Positions 1 to 8,414 of a stretch of DNA of 19,126 bases are shown in pieces. A program made the translations under genes and the position numbers. The notes beneath the pieces are model-generated. The model was not told where the DNA came from and did not search any database. It was given only the letters and a program-made list of their open reading frames with translations. This DNA is from Bacteroidota bacterium (GTDB taxonomy: Bacteria; Bacteroidota; Bacteroidia; Bacteroidales; VadinHA17): contig DAOVLD010000006.1 in the NCBI GenBank assembly GCA_030631445.1, positions 1 to 19,126 on the forward strand. The letters are read 5' to 3'. The number at the start of each line of letters is the position of its first letter. Position 1 is the first letter of the stretch.

Positions 1-986
1 CCCACAATTCCTTTATCAGTACGATCACCGGTAGCAAAAAAATTGGTAAACAGTATTCCTTCTTTTGTAAATTTGTCAATATTCGGGGTAGCACCTCTTT
101 TATCACCCATAGCACCTATCACTTTAGCCGTAAGGCTTTCAAGGGTGATTATCAGTATGTTGGGATGATCAGCACTGATAACTTTCTCCACATAACCATC
201 AGATTTATTAAGCTTTTCAACAAAATCCTCCGCCTGCTTATCCGAAATAACTTTATAGTTATTCTCACTTTCGTTAAGGTTTGCAAATGAATAGCCAAGA
301 TTCCAATGCACATTTATAGCTGCATGATTCAGAAAAGGATCCTTATGAAAGAATACCATACCTACATTAGCTGGAGCAATTCCCAAACCACCACGTATAG
401 GAATAATAAGAAAGGCAAAAAGGAAAATAAAAATCCCGGCAGCGGCAAAATTTCCAGACTTCAGATTTTTTATAACAGGTGCAATCCATTTTCTGTATGA
501 AATCCAGAAAACGCTAAGCATAATAACCCCAACCCCCAACTGTTTCACAACAGTCCATATCTTCACAGACGCAAACATCTCCTTTGTTGTGTCTATATAA
601 TTAAAAGCAGTATGATCAAGCCGGTAGCCCCAGTATTTGTATAATTCGACATCGACAATAACGACAGAGACAGCCAGAAAAAGAAAAAGAAAAGTATATA
701 TTTCCATAAATACGGCGTACCATTTCCCTCCAAAGAATGACCCGGCAGCCATTACGAGGAAAGGCAGAACGAGAAGATAGGCGGTAGACGACAGGTCGAG
801 CTTGAAGCCATGAATAAATGATGCCAGCAAATTGAGAAGGCTACAATTCAGTGAGCTATCAAACTGATAGACAAAAAAAAGTATCCTTACAACTTCAAAA
901 AAAGTCAACCAGAAAATAAAATACAAAAGGAAATACTTAAGCCGGAGTAACAAATCGTTTTTCATAATTTTACGTTCAGACACCAT
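1..986 (-). CDS. LTA synthase-like membrane sulfatase, 5' part (cut by window edge)
   Basis: About 328 residues are visible and the reading frame runs off the left edge. The N-terminal half has five hydrophobic stretches (roughly residues 16-40, 62-84, 88-115, 143-165 and 178-197), then an extracytoplasmic linker and the start of an alkaline phosphatase/sulfatase fold. NILIITLESL matches the metal-binding Glu motif of LtaS-type enzymes. GDRTDKGIVG at the very end holds the likely nucleophile Thr (about residue 322). Enzymes of this architecture transfer phosphoglycerol or phosphoethanolamine-type groups at the outer face of the inner membrane. The substrate in a Gram-negative Bacteroidetes is not known and is not shown here. 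Start: ATG at 986 is used; an in-frame ATG at 965 (MKNDLLLRLK) is equally possible. No Shine-Dalgarno is visible, which is normal for the phylum. Read by hand from the minus strand. Confidence 0.85.
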   Translation of the reverse strand, partial: MVSERKIMKNDLLLRLKYFLLYFIFWLTFFEVVRILFFVYQFDSSLNCSLLNLLASFIHGFKLDLSSTAYLLVLPFLVMAAGSFFGGKWYAVFMEIYTFLFLFLAVSVVIVDVELYKYWGYRLDHTAFNYIDTTKEMFASVKIWTVVKQLGVGVIMLSVFWISYRKWIAPVIKNLKSGNFAAAGIFIFLFAFLIIPIRGGLGIAPANVGMVFFHKDPFLNHAAINVHWNLGYSFANLNESENNYKVISDKQAEDFVEKLNKSDGYVEKVISADHPNILIITLESLTAKVIGAMGDKRGATPNIDKFTKEGILFTNFFATGDRTDKGIV

Positions 987-1272
987 TTAGAGCTAGTCTA
1001 TAAAGTCCGAAAGTTCTAATATTAATTAAAAATCACAAATGGCAAGCACCAAATTTCAAATAAATTACAATATTCAAAAATTCAATGATCAAAACAGTTT
1101 CGGTCACCCGCCTGCTCAAAGTGCCTTTGGTACGGCGGACAAGTTTGATAATTGATATTTGATTTTTTTTTGTTTTTTTGTAATTTGTTATTTGGAATTT
1201 ATTTGTTATTTGTTATTTGTTATTTGATACTTGGTGCTTTATTTCGAGAATGTTTGACTTTATAGACGGACT
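987..1272. repeat. Intergenic inverted-arm element A (GTCTATAAAGTC ends)
   Basis: No gene is seen in this gap. It is bounded by a perfect 12-bp inverted repeat, GTCTATAAAGTC at 996-1007 and its complement at 1256-1267. Inside, AAGCACCAAATTTCAAATAA (1044-1063) pairs with the inverted copy at 1220-1239 (18 of 20 positions). The arms are degenerate low-complexity sequence: CAAAT-type words on the left, TTATTTG-type words on the right. The centre (about 1108-1140) has GCCTGC...CAAAGTGCC and a CCGCC/GGCGG hairpin. The right end resembles the right end of the element at 15254-15474. Confidence 0.75.
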
Positions 1273-2094
1273 CTATTTAAAAGCATATGACCTGACAACA
1301 AACCAGGGATTAATCAAATCCGGTTTGTTATAAACCAACGATTCACCCGAATCGAACTGTAAAACCGAACAACCTGCATACAAAGCAATAGCATGACCGG
1401 CAGCGGTATCCCACTCCATTGTTGGTCCCAGCCGTGGGTAAATATCTGCTTTACCCTCAGCAACCAGACAAATTTTAAGAGAACTGCCCTTTGTCAAAAC
1501 CTCTGCTTCTCCATATTGTTGTTGCAGTTTCTTAAAATAATCACTTGTCTCAGGAGACAAATGTGAACGGCTGCCCACAATGCGAAAATTTTCAATTACT
1601 TTGTTCGACTCGATTTTTATAGCCCTTGCCAATAACTTATCGAAAGAAGAAAAAATTTCCTTTTCAGAAGCATTCTCTATTTTATACGAGCCTGTTTGCT
1701 TTTCGGCAAAATAGAGTTGTTTATGCACAGGAATAAAAACAACTCCCATAACCGGGGTCTGCTTTTCAATAAGTGCAATATTTACCGTGAACTCTCCATT
1801 TCTTTTAATAAATTCCTTAGTTCCATCCAACGGATCAACCAACCAGTATCTCTCCCATCCTGACCTTTCTTCAAAAGGAATCTTTTTACCCTCTTCACTG
1901 AAATATGGGATACCTGTAGCAGAAAGCATCTCGCTTATAAGATTATCCGCTTTACGGTCGGCTAATGTTAAAGGAGATTCATCTTCTTTAAACTGCACTT
2001 CATAATCCTCTGAGTTATAGACCTCCAGTATCTCCTCTCCTGCTCTAAGGGAAGCATGAACTGCATCCAAAAGCAGTTTTTTACTTTCTTTCAT
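1273..2094 (-). CDS. cysQ: 3'(2'),5'-bisphosphate nucleotidase CysQ
   Basis: A 273-residue inositol monophosphatase-superfamily enzyme that removes the 3'-phosphate of PAP (and PAPS), recycling the by-product of sulfate activation in the cytoplasm. The Li+-sensitive phosphatase signature is clear: FSEEGK (metal Glu, residues 65-70), WLVDPLDGTKEF (84-95, metal Asps 87 and 90) and PTMEWDTAAGHA (224-235). Length is normal for the family. The frame is open back to an ATG at 2157, but those 21 extra codons fall in repeat sequence (2119-2157), so ATG 2094 (MKESKKLLLD) is chosen. The stop TAG at 1273-1275 lies within the right end of the intergenic element. The next upstream gene on the same strand is an SLC13 permease about 350 bases away, which supports a sulfate-related role for both. 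Confidence 0.93.
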   Translation of the reverse strand: MKESKKLLLDAVHASLRAGEEILEVYNSEDYEVQFKEDESPLTLADRKADNLISEMLSATGIPYFSEEGKKIPFEERSGWERYWLVDPLDGTKEFIKRNGEFTVNIALIEKQTPVMGVVFIPVHKQLYFAEKQTGSYKIENASEKEIFSSFDKLLARAIKIESNKVIENFRIVGSRSHLSPETSDYFKKLQQQYGEAEVLTKGSSLKICLVAEGKADIYPRLGPTMEWDTAAGHAIALYAGCSVLQFDSGESLVYNKPDLINPWFVVRSYAFK

Positions 2095-2118
2095 AATTCT
2101 TTTCTGATAACTATAAAT

Positions 2119-2440
2119 GTAACTATTCGGTGTCTTCGCTTCGACTGCGCTCAGCATAAAAAGTTTGGAATGCTCAAATGCCTAAATGATTAAATGCTTA
2201 AATGTCTAAAATTTAAAATGACTAAAAATAAAGAGTCGTGAATCATGAGTGGTGCAACTTTGAACTTTGAACTTTTCCTTCCATCTGTTACGGGTTACGA
2301 GTTTCGTGTTACGAGTAAATGCATGCTTATTTGCTCTTTGCACTCAGCACTTTGCTCTTCCTTACTCAACTTACTCAACTACTCACCTTACTCAACTTTA
2401 GTCACTTATAACTTCTTCTCCTTAAATACTGATTAGTTAC
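2119..2440. repeat. Intergenic inverted-arm element B (GTAACTATTCAGT-type ends)
   Basis: No credible gene lies between 2095 and 2443. The ends are imperfect inverted repeats: GTAACTATTCGGTGTC (2119-2134) and the complement of AATACTGATTAGTTAC (2425-2440), 12 of 16 positions alike. The left arm is built of AAATGNNTAAA words, and the right arm of TTACTCAAC and CACTT words in the opposite sense. A TTACGGGTTACGAG-type tract (2287-2318) lies between. The right end starts 3 bases beyond the permease stop codon. The left end lies about 24 bases upstream of the cysQ start. Confidence 0.7.
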
Positions 2441-2443
2441 TGG

Positions 2444-4222
2444 TTAAAAATAAAGTAAGCTTAAAATTGCAACTGTCACAAACATATAGATCATCGTAAG
2501 GGGGAAACCCACTTTAAAAAAATCTTTAAATTTATAACCTCCCGGACCATATACCATGAGGTTGGTCTGGTATCCGACCGGTGTCATAAAATTAGCTGCT
2601 GCAGCATAAGCTACAACAAGAATAAACGGCATATATGGCAACTCAAGGTTTACTGCCATTGTCAGCGAAATTGGAAAAATAATTGCAACAGCTGCTTTAT
2701 TTGTAATATATGCTCCCATAAATGCTGTTATCAGGTAGATACCAAACAGGATACCTGTCTTACCAAAAGGGATAAAAATATTAATGAAAAAGTTAGCAAC
2801 CAGGTCTGCCGCTCCTGATTTAATCATGGCTGTACCTAATGCAAGTGACATAACAATAATGAGAGCCAGGTCATAATCAATACCTTTTGGAAGATCTTTC
2901 GGATTAGTAACCTTCATAACAAGTGAAGCCAGAAGCAAAACTATAAGACCCATAAACAATGGAATTATATGTAATGCTGACAGGATAATAGATAAAATCA
3001 AACCACCAACCAGTGCGGGAATTTTATAGGCTTCAAAACGCTGAAAGGTTTTTACTTTTGAAATATAATAAAAGTCTCCTGTATCTCTTGATCTGCTTAT
3101 AAAATCATCGCCTGAATACAACAACAAAACATCACCTGCCTTTAAAACAACATCCCGGAGTTTACTTTCAATTGTTTCTTCATTCCGGTGAACACCGATA
3201 ACTGCAGCATCAAATTGTGCACGGAAGTTTATTTTATTTAGACTTTTATTAATAAGAGATGAGTTATGTGAAATAACAATTTCCACCATCTCGGTCTTTT
3301 TCTTCCTTCTTAACATACCCACTGAGGGAATCGAAAGTCCTAAATTTCTATCAATAAGATCAGTAACCTTATCTGTATTACCGGCAAAAACAAGAATATC
3401 ACTTTCGGCAAGGATAAGGTTATTTGAAACTACAAAAATCTTTTTTTCATTTCTTTGTATTTCAACAAGGTACAATCCTTTTAAATCCCGAAGTCCTGAT
3501 TCCTCCACATTTTTCCCAATTAGCTTTGATTTTTTACGTATTTGGGTTTCAATTAAATACTTCCGGTTTATTCCCTGTATATCATCCAATGGGTGTTTCC
3601 TTTCAGGTAGTAACCTGTAACCCCAAAACATAAAATATAAGTATCCAATAACAATCATGGGAAGTCCAACCCAGATAAAATCAAAAATATTTAAAGGTCC
3701 AAGATCTTGCACAATAGTCTGATCAACAACCAGACCACTCACAATTAAATTAGTAGAGGTGCCGATTAAAGTGGCACATCCACCTAAAATAGCTGCATAT
3801 GAAAGGGGAATAAGAAATTTTGATGGTGAGATTTCATTCCGCTTGCACCAGTTATTTACATAAGGCATCATTACTGCAACAAGGGGAGTATTATTGAGGA
3901 AAGCAGAAAAGCCGGCTATTGACAGCATCATACGGCTTAGAAATCCCTTATAGCTTTTTGCACCTGAAAATATTTTTTCAAATATATTATCAATTACTGC
4001 TGTACGCCGGATAATATCACCAAAAAGAAGTAACATGATTATCACTGCAATTTGCTCATTGGCAAAACCACTAAGGATCTCACGTGGGGTAAGAACACCG
4101 AAAAAACCAAGCACTACCACAGCTACCAGGAAAGTAAAAGTTGCTCCCAGTATTTCCAGGTAAAGGGAAATAATAATGAAGAGAATAATAATCAGAACAA
4201 GAATAAGGTGAAAACTTATCAT
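2444..4222 (-). CDS. SLC13/DASS-family anion permease with two RCK_C (TrkA_C) domains
   Basis: A 592-residue inner-membrane transporter, probably Na+-coupled uptake of sulfate or a dicarboxylate. Hydrophobic helices fill residues 1-205 and 400-592. A soluble middle section holds two RCK_C/TrkA_C-like domains (about 225-295 and 310-390, each ending in a GDxLLxYSG- or SDILVFAG-like strand). The two opposed substrate loops are visible: FLNNTPLVAV plus GTSTNLI (109-160) and ITNKAAVAIIFP plus TPVGYQTNLM (506-556). Domain order and length match the large bacterial SLC13 proteins usually annotated as sulfate permeases. Its start overlaps the stop of the HD protein by 4 bases (ATGA), implying translational coupling. 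The next gene downstream on the same strand is cysQ, which favours sulfate, but substrate cannot be read from sequence. The family is solid; sulfate specificity is inference. Confidence 0.88.
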   Translation of the reverse strand: MISFHLILVLIIILFIIISLYLEILGATFTFLVAVVVLGFFGVLTPREILSGFANEQIAVIIMLLLFGDIIRRTAVIDNIFEKIFSGAKSYKGFLSRMMLSIAGFSAFLNNTPLVAVMMPYVNNWCKRNEISPSKFLIPLSYAAILGGCATLIGTSTNLIVSGLVVDQTIVQDLGPLNIFDFIWVGLPMIVIGYLYFMFWGYRLLPERKHPLDDIQGINRKYLIETQIRKKSKLIGKNVEESGLRDLKGLYLVEIQRNEKKIFVVSNNLILAESDILVFAGNTDKVTDLIDRNLGLSIPSVGMLRRKKKTEMVEIVISHNSSLINKSLNKINFRAQFDAAVIGVHRNEETIESKLRDVVLKAGDVLLLYSGDDFISRSRDTGDFYYISKVKTFQRFEAYKIPALVGGLILSIILSALHIIPLFMGLIVLLLASLVMKVTNPKDLPKGIDYDLALIIVMSLALGTAMIKSGAADLVANFFINIFIPFGKTGILFGIYLITAFMGAYITNKAAVAIIFPISLTMAVNLELPYMPFILVVAYAAAANFMTPVGYQTNLMVYGPGGYKFKDFFKVGFPLTMIYMFVTVAILSLLYF

Positions 4223-4767
4223 AAAATTCTGTTAATAAAGGGAAGATAAGTCATAAAGTCAGCATGATGCACGATATATGCCTCTGTCGATCTTTTTACA
4301 AGGTCCCCTTCAGCAGCATGGGTTGCAATTATATGACATACTTCAGGTGGTACACCACATTCCTCGGCAAGTGAAACCCCGGAGAAAGGATGGCGTAAAT
4401 ATTTACCATACTTGCTCTGAACAGTTTTTCCATTCTCATCAAGCTCGTATTCAAGAAGTTTGCCTACATCGGCAAGAATGGCACCTGAGATGAGAACATC
4501 CATATCGATGGGTAGTTCTTCGCCAAAAAAACTTTGAATATTCTCACCACTTTCCTGTGCTATATTTACAACACATCTTTTATGTGCCATAAAACTAACT
4601 TTTAAATCAGCTCCTGCTTTCAGAGTGAAAGGTATCTTTTCCAGATCCTCCGGACTCAAAACACTTCTTTCCAATGCGATTTCCCATGTTTTTGCTGTCT
4701 TCTCTCTTAACTCATCATCGTTGATCCAATTCAGTTCAGGCCAGATTTTTAAAACTTCCTTTTTCAT
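4219..4767 (-). CDS. HD-domain protein with an atypical HD motif
   Basis: A 182-residue soluble protein with HD-superfamily layout. FMAHKRCVVNIA supplies the first His (about residue 62), then ISGAILADVGKLLEYE, LRHPFSGVSLAEECGV, HIIATHAAEGD, and a final HHADFMTY. The segment that normally reads L-H-D-[IV]-G-K reads L-A-D-V-G-K, so the metal-binding His of the HD doublet is Ala; the neighbouring Asp and the other His residues remain. HD proteins hydrolyse phosphate mono- or diesters, often of nucleotides; this one's substrate is unknown. The last 4 bases overlap the start of the SLC13 permease, so the two are probably made together. Whether the Ala is the subfamily norm or a loss of activity cannot be decided here. 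Confidence 0.8.
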   Translation of the reverse strand: MKKEVLKIWPELNWINDDELREKTAKTWEIALERSVLSPEDLEKIPFTLKAGADLKVSFMAHKRCVVNIAQESGENIQSFFGEELPIDMDVLISGAILADVGKLLEYELDENGKTVQSKYGKYLRHPFSGVSLAEECGVPPEVCHIIATHAAEGDLVKRSTEAYIVHHADFMTYLPFINRIL

Positions 4768-4797
4768 ATTTTTGGTGTTATGTATAGAATGTTACTT

Positions 4798-4844
4798 GTT
4801 ACGGGTTACGGGTTTCGTGTTACGGGTTTCGTGTTACGGGTTAA
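4798..4844. repeat. TTACGGGT/TTTCGTG degenerate tandem tract
   Basis: Alternating TTACGGG and TTTCGTG words run through the IDH/HD gene junction, overlapping the last 12 codons and stop of the dehydrogenase. Related tracts are at 2287-2318 (same orientation) and at 8644-8662 and 13852-13883 (opposite orientation). The dehydrogenase stop TAA is part of the word CCCGTAAC. Confidence 0.75.
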
Positions 4845-6032
4845 CTCAGCAATAATAGCATCTGCCATTTGTTCAGTTGATGCTGCACCTTTTTCAATAA
4901 CATCCGGCTGCCCGGATAATTTCATCATATCGTATGTTCTGACCTTTCCTTCAGATATCACTTTAGCAATAGCATCCCTGACTTTTGTTGCAATTTTATG
5001 CTCACCAATATAGTCCAGCATCATACATGACGACTCTATCATAGCTATCGGATTAACTATTGAAACATTGTATCCGGCATATTTGGGTGCTGAACCATGT
5101 GTTGGCTCAAATACCGCGATCCCATCTTCGGAAAATTGCGCACTGCATGCAAAACCCAGTCCACCTATCAACCCTGCGAAACCATCTGACACAATATCAC
5201 CGAACATATTACCTGCAACTATAACACCATAGTTTTCCGGATTTTTTGTAAGCCACATCATCTGAGCATCAATATTTGTATTCCAAAGTTCAATATCAGA
5301 GAAATCATTTTTTTGAATTTCCTTTGCCATTTTAAACATCATGCCTGAAGTCTCTCTTATTACATTTGGCTTCTCGCAAACAGTAACCGATCTATATTTA
5401 TACTCACGGGCATGAACAAATGCGGCACGAATGATCCGTTCTGTAGCTTTCTTTGAGAATATCCTGGTTGAAACCGACAGCTCATTTTTAGGATTATCAC
5501 CAAAATTTTTTACAAATTTCGGATGTGTCATTAATGCCTCATACACCTTATCAGGCGGATCAGACCATTCAACTCCTCCATACAAGCCTTCAGTATTTTG
5601 ACGGAAAATAACAACATCAACTTCAGGTTCCTCAATAGTATTGTTTTTACCCCTGCGGATAAAATTTAACGGGTTTCCTTTATATGATTTGCATGGCCGG
5701 ATACAAATATCAAGGTTAAAATATTGTCGCAAACCAACTATCGGACTGGAATAAATATACCCCTTCTCTTGCAATGCAGGATCAAGTTCATCTGCAGCTT
5801 CATCCTTGGGTTTTGAAGTAATTGCTCCAAAAAGAGATATTTTGTGTTGTTTTAATAATTCAATTGTCCTGTCCGGTAATGGATTTCCCTCCCTTTTCCA
5901 GAATTCCCACCCGATATCCCCTTCAACATAATTAGCTTTGAAACCCGCTGCTTCAATTACCCTGATGGCTTGTTTCAATACCTGACTGCCAATTCCATCA
6001 CCCGGTAATGTTACTATCGTTCTTTTTGACAT
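4806..6032 (-). CDS. icd: Isocitrate dehydrogenase (isocitrate/isopropylmalate dehydrogenase family)
   Basis: A 408-residue cytoplasmic beta-decarboxylating dehydrogenase, converting isocitrate to 2-oxoglutarate. Visible: TLPGDGIG (8-15), a substrate loop SPIVGLRQ with the Ser aligned to E. coli Ser113, the Arg-rich ICIRPCKSYKG (109-119), VIFRQNTEGLYGGVEW (141-156), NMFGDIVSDGFAGLIGG (275-291) and THGSAPKYAG (311-320). Lys-Tyr in APKYAG and Tyr in RTYDMMK match the NADP-binding residues Lys344, Tyr345 and Tyr391 of E. coli Icd, so NADP is the likely cofactor. ATG 6032 is used rather than an in-frame TTG at 6038. The family-like C-terminus ends near AIIAEL; the last 11 residues (TRNTKPVTRNP) are encoded by the TTACGGGT tract. 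The gene starts about 350 bases from the divergent pepD. Related homoisocitrate or tartrate dehydrogenases are less likely. Confidence 0.88.
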   Translation of the reverse strand: MSKRTIVTLPGDGIGSQVLKQAIRVIEAAGFKANYVEGDIGWEFWKREGNPLPDRTIELLKQHKISLFGAITSKPKDEAADELDPALQEKGYIYSSPIVGLRQYFNLDICIRPCKSYKGNPLNFIRRGKNNTIEEPEVDVVIFRQNTEGLYGGVEWSDPPDKVYEALMTHPKFVKNFGDNPKNELSVSTRIFSKKATERIIRAAFVHAREYKYRSVTVCEKPNVIRETSGMMFKMAKEIQKNDFSDIELWNTNIDAQMMWLTKNPENYGVIVAGNMFGDIVSDGFAGLIGGLGFACSAQFSEDGIAVFEPTHGSAPKYAGYNVSIVNPIAMIESSCMMLDYIGEHKIATKVRDAIAKVISEGKVRTYDMMKLSGQPDVIEKGAASTEQMADAIIAELTRNTKPVTRNP

Positions 6033-6063
6033 AATCAAATTTGTTTTTTATAGAATAAATATA

Positions 6064-6280
6064 GTAACTATTCAGTGCCTAAAGATTAAATAAAGAAATG
6101 TTAAAAGTTTCTAAAGTGCCCAGAATGCCTAAAGTTAAAACTTCTTCTCTTCCTATTTATTCATTTAATCATTTTATCATTCACTCATTTACTCATTTCT
6201 TCACTTAAAGTACTGATTAGTTACAAAATATAAAATAACCTATTAATATTTTTCATTTATTATTCAGTGCCCGAAGATAA
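6064..6280. repeat. Intergenic inverted-arm element C (GTAACTATTCAGT ends) plus a partial extra copy
   Basis: The gap between the divergent IDH and pepD genes (6033-6380) holds no gene. GTAACTATTCAGTGCC (6064-6079) and the complement of AGTACTGATTAGTTAC (6209-6224) form inverted ends alike at 13 of 16 positions. The left arm repeats AATGCCTAAAG/GATTAAAT words; the right arm repeats CATTTAATCATT/CACTCATTT words of opposite sense. TATTCAGTGCCCGAAGATAA (6261-6280) is a further direct copy of 6069-6088 (17 of 20). The left end is about 30 bases upstream of the IDH start. Confidence 0.72.
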
Positions 6281-6349
6281 TAGATTTACAATTATTGTTA
6301 ATATGTTAAATAAATGTTTTTCTAATAAGTTCCGTTTATTAAAATCACC

Positions 6350-6357
6350 TACCTTTG
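6350..6357 (+). promoter_or_regulatory. Bacteroidetes-type -7 box upstream of pepD
   Basis: TACCTTTG followed by C fits the Bacteroidetes sigma-ABfr -7 consensus TAnnTTTG and lies 23 bases before the pepD ATG. No clear -33 TTTG is seen at the expected spacing. Confidence 0.5.
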
Positions 6358-6380
6358 CTTTTCGTTAATATACGTACATA

Positions 6381-7898
6381 ATGAAAGAAATAAAATCACT
6401 TGAACCTAAAATACTCTGGCATTATTTTGCAGATGTCATAAAAATTCCTCGTCCTTCCGGTAAAGAAGAGAAAATCAGACAATATCTGATAGATTTTGGA
6501 GAAAAATCCGGTCTTGAAACAGTAACTGACAAAACGGGGAATGTCCTTATCAGAAAAAATGCTACATCCGGGATGGAAGCTATGAAACCGGTTGTTTTAC
6601 AGGGACATATGGATATTGTTGCTGAAAAGAACGCTGAATCAAACCATGACTTTGAAAACGACCCGATAAGTGCATATATTAATGGTGAATGGATTACTGC
6701 TAATGGCACTACTCTGGGTGCAGATGATGGTATTGGTATTGCAGCAATGTTAGCTGTTTTGTCAGATAAAGAACTTAAGCATGGACCAATTGAATGTTTA
6801 TTCACCGTTGAAGAAGAGACCGGATTAACCGGAGCAAAAGGATTAGAACCTGGATTACTCAATGGTAAAACTCTTATTAATCTTGATTCTGAAGATGAAG
6901 GTGAACTATTTATCGGGTGTGCCGGTGGTATTGACACTTTAGCAACATTTTCGTACAAAACTAAACGGATTCATAATAATTCAATAGCATATAAAATTAC
7001 TGTTAATGGTCTGAGGGGTGGACATTCAGGAGATGAAATTGACAAAGGACTGGGGAACTCAAATAAAATATTGAACAGGATACTCTGGAATGCAGAAAAA
7101 TTGTATAAAATAAAAATTAGTGATTTTAATGGGGGAAACCTTAGAAATGCTATTCCAAGAGAAGCCTCTGCTATTATTGTTATCAGGGAAAAACATAAGA
7201 ATAATTTTGAAAATTATTTCAAGGATATCTCCCGGGAAATTAAGAATGAACTGGCAACAACCGAGCCCGGACTGAAGATCAAACACGAACGTATTGAGCG
7301 TCCCGGAGAGGTTCTGAGAGAAGGTATCCAGAAACGACTATTAAACGCTATATATGCCTGTCCTCATGGGGTTATAGCAATGAGTCAGGAAATGAAAAGT
7401 ATGGTTGAAACTTCAACAAATCTTGCCTCTGTCAAGTTTATTGAAGGAAACCGGATACTTATAACAACCAGTCAGAGGAGCTCTGTTAATTCTGCTAAGC
7501 AAGATATTGCCGATCAGGTTGCAAGCACATTCCATCTTGCAAAAGCGAAGGTGGAATATACCGGAAACTATCCCGGGTGGGCTCCAAACCCTGATTCTGA
7601 AATAGCAAAGCTCCTTGCTGGTTCATATGAGAAATTATTTAATGAAAAACCGGTAGTGCGTTCTATACATGCCGGACTGGAATGTGGATTGTTCCTTGAA
7701 AAATATCCTGATCTGGACATGATCTCTGTGGGTCCGCAAATGAAAGGTGTCCATTCCCCTGATGAAAAACTTCATATAGGATCAACACAACGATTCTGGA
7801 AGCTACTGGTTGATGTACTTGAAAATATGCCGGAAGAAGGGATTAGAGGGGATAAAGGGAATAGAGGGGAAGAAAGGAAGAGTGGAACGATGGAATAA
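6381..7898 (+). CDS. pepD: Aminoacyl-histidine dipeptidase PepD (M20 family)
   Basis: A 505-residue cytosolic metallodipeptidase of the M20 family that cleaves Xaa-His and other dipeptides (cytosol nonspecific dipeptidase). Two-metal site residues are in view: LQGHMDIV (His76, Asp78), TLGADDGIGIA (Asp115), VEEETGLTGA (catalytic and metal Glu, 144-146), INLDSEDEG (Asp169), and the C-terminal GVHSPDEKLHIG with its His. A lid/dimerisation domain with GGHSGDEI lies in the middle. The ATG at 6381 starts the canonical LEPKILWHYFADVIKIPRPS segment. The normal end is near VLENMPEE (about residue 486). The last ~19 residues (GIRGDKGNRGEERKSGTME) are encoded by a purine-rich low-complexity repeat that recurs inverted at 8697-8748. 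Transcribed alone, divergent from IDH. Confidence 0.95.
   Translation: MKEIKSLEPKILWHYFADVIKIPRPSGKEEKIRQYLIDFGEKSGLETVTDKTGNVLIRKNATSGMEAMKPVVLQGHMDIVAEKNAESNHDFENDPISAYINGEWITANGTTLGADDGIGIAAMLAVLSDKELKHGPIECLFTVEEETGLTGAKGLEPGLLNGKTLINLDSEDEGELFIGCAGGIDTLATFSYKTKRIHNNSIAYKITVNGLRGGHSGDEIDKGLGNSNKILNRILWNAEKLYKIKISDFNGGNLRNAIPREASAIIVIREKHKNNFENYFKDISREIKNELATTEPGLKIKHERIERPGEVLREGIQKRLLNAIYACPHGVIAMSQEMKSMVETSTNLASVKFIEGNRILITTSQRSSVNSAKQDIADQVASTFHLAKAKVEYTGNYPGWAPNPDSEIAKLLAGSYEKLFNEKPVVRSIHAGLECGLFLEKYPDLDMISVGPQMKGVHSPDEKLHIGSTQRFWKLLVDVLENMPEEGIRGDKGNRGEERKSGTME
7836..7877. repeat. Left arm of GGGATAAAGGGAATAG inverted repeat
   Basis: A degenerate purine-rich tract of GGGAATA/GGGATAA words. 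A 20-base stretch, 7849-7868, is perfectly complementary to 8707-8726. The arm overlaps the 3' end of pepD and supplies its C-terminal codons. Further GGAATGATGG-type words continue to about 7960. Confidence 0.8.
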
Positions 7899-7990
7899 TG
7901 GAATGTTGGAATGATGTAAGAATGGGAAGAATGGAAGAGTGAAGAAGTCAAAGAATCGAGGAATTGTGTTGCGGTGTAGCACTGAACAAC

Positions 7991-8016
7991 CTTCCAGTGT
8001 CCAACGGACCTGGAAG
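7991..8016. terminator. Hairpin between convergent pepD and DUF498 genes
   Basis: CTTCCA (7991-7996) with TGGAAG (8011-8016), and inner GTCC (7999-8002) with GGAC (8006-8009), form a 10-pair stem with a 3-base loop. It begins 18 bases after the DUF498 stop and about 90 bases after the pepD stop. No long U run follows on either strand, so a terminator role is only inferred from position. Confidence 0.4.
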
Positions 8017-8033
8017 AGTTGAGACGCCTTTCG

Positions 8034-8387
8034 CTAACAAGTCAGGTGGAAACAAGCTGAAACAACCCTGCCTGCTTCCACGGCTTTGTTAAATCGCTTT
8101 ACAGCCTCAGCCGTGCGATATACTTCGACTTCAATTCCACGGTTTTCGCACAGATCAAGTACACTCTCAGATACACTCATCAGGCCGTTGGCTCCGGTTC
8201 CAATGACCAGCTTCTCAGGACCAGCGTCAAGCACTGTGGTAATATCGCCCGGAATAAGTTTGTGGCCCTGTGTTCGCCACCAGTTATCCTGAATGTGTCC
8301 GTCCAGATGAATGATCAGGTCCGACGTGAACTCTTTCCCTCCAACAGTCATCCTTCCAAACGAGTAACCATCAATTCTGAGTTTCAT
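8034..8387 (-). CDS. Mth938/DUF498-domain protein
   Basis: A 117-residue single-domain protein of the Mth938-like (PF04430, DUF498/DUF598) fold, related to archaeal Mth938 and eukaryotic NDUFAF3/AAMDC. The N-terminal IDGYSFGRMTVGGKEFTSDL and the core EKLVIGTGANGLMSVSE are the family landmarks. The biochemical role of the bacterial proteins is unknown. In-frame starts exist at 8402, 8393 and 8387; the last (MKLRIDGYSFG) matches the family N-terminus and leaves a short leader behind the predicted promoter. By eye the gene is clearly richer in G+C than its neighbours. It sits alone between the two arms of a 20-base perfect inverted repeat (7849-7868 / 8707-8726), so horizontal acquisition is possible. 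The stop TAG lies in GTTAGCGAA, a word also seen in the 10280-10470 array. Confidence 0.85.
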   Translation of the reverse strand: MKLRIDGYSFGRMTVGGKEFTSDLIIHLDGHIQDNWWRTQGHKLIPGDITTVLDAGPEKLVIGTGANGLMSVSESVLDLCENRGIEVEVYRTAEAVKRFNKAVEAGRVVSACFHLTC

Positions 8388-8414
8388 GGTCATTGCCAGC
8401 ATTATATTCTAACG

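Noticed and set aside
2095..2157. Longer CysQ N-terminus from the ATG at 2157
   Set aside because: The extra 21 codons overlap the element end and its flanking repeat, and family homology starts at the ATG at 2094.
2245..2436. A 63-codon open frame on the plus strand between cysQ and the permease
   Set aside because: It lies wholly within low-complexity repeat arms and the TTACGGGT tract (giving GYEFRVTSK-type residues); no domain, no promoter.
4625..5013. Two overlapping plus-strand frames over the IDH/HD junction
   Set aside because: They are antisense to convincing genes, and their shared LRVTGFVLRV residues come from the TTACGGGT tract.
6422..6958. A 178-codon minus-strand frame inside pepD
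   Set aside because: pepD in the opposite frame has full M20 motifs; the antisense frame is serine/proline-rich without any recognisable domain.
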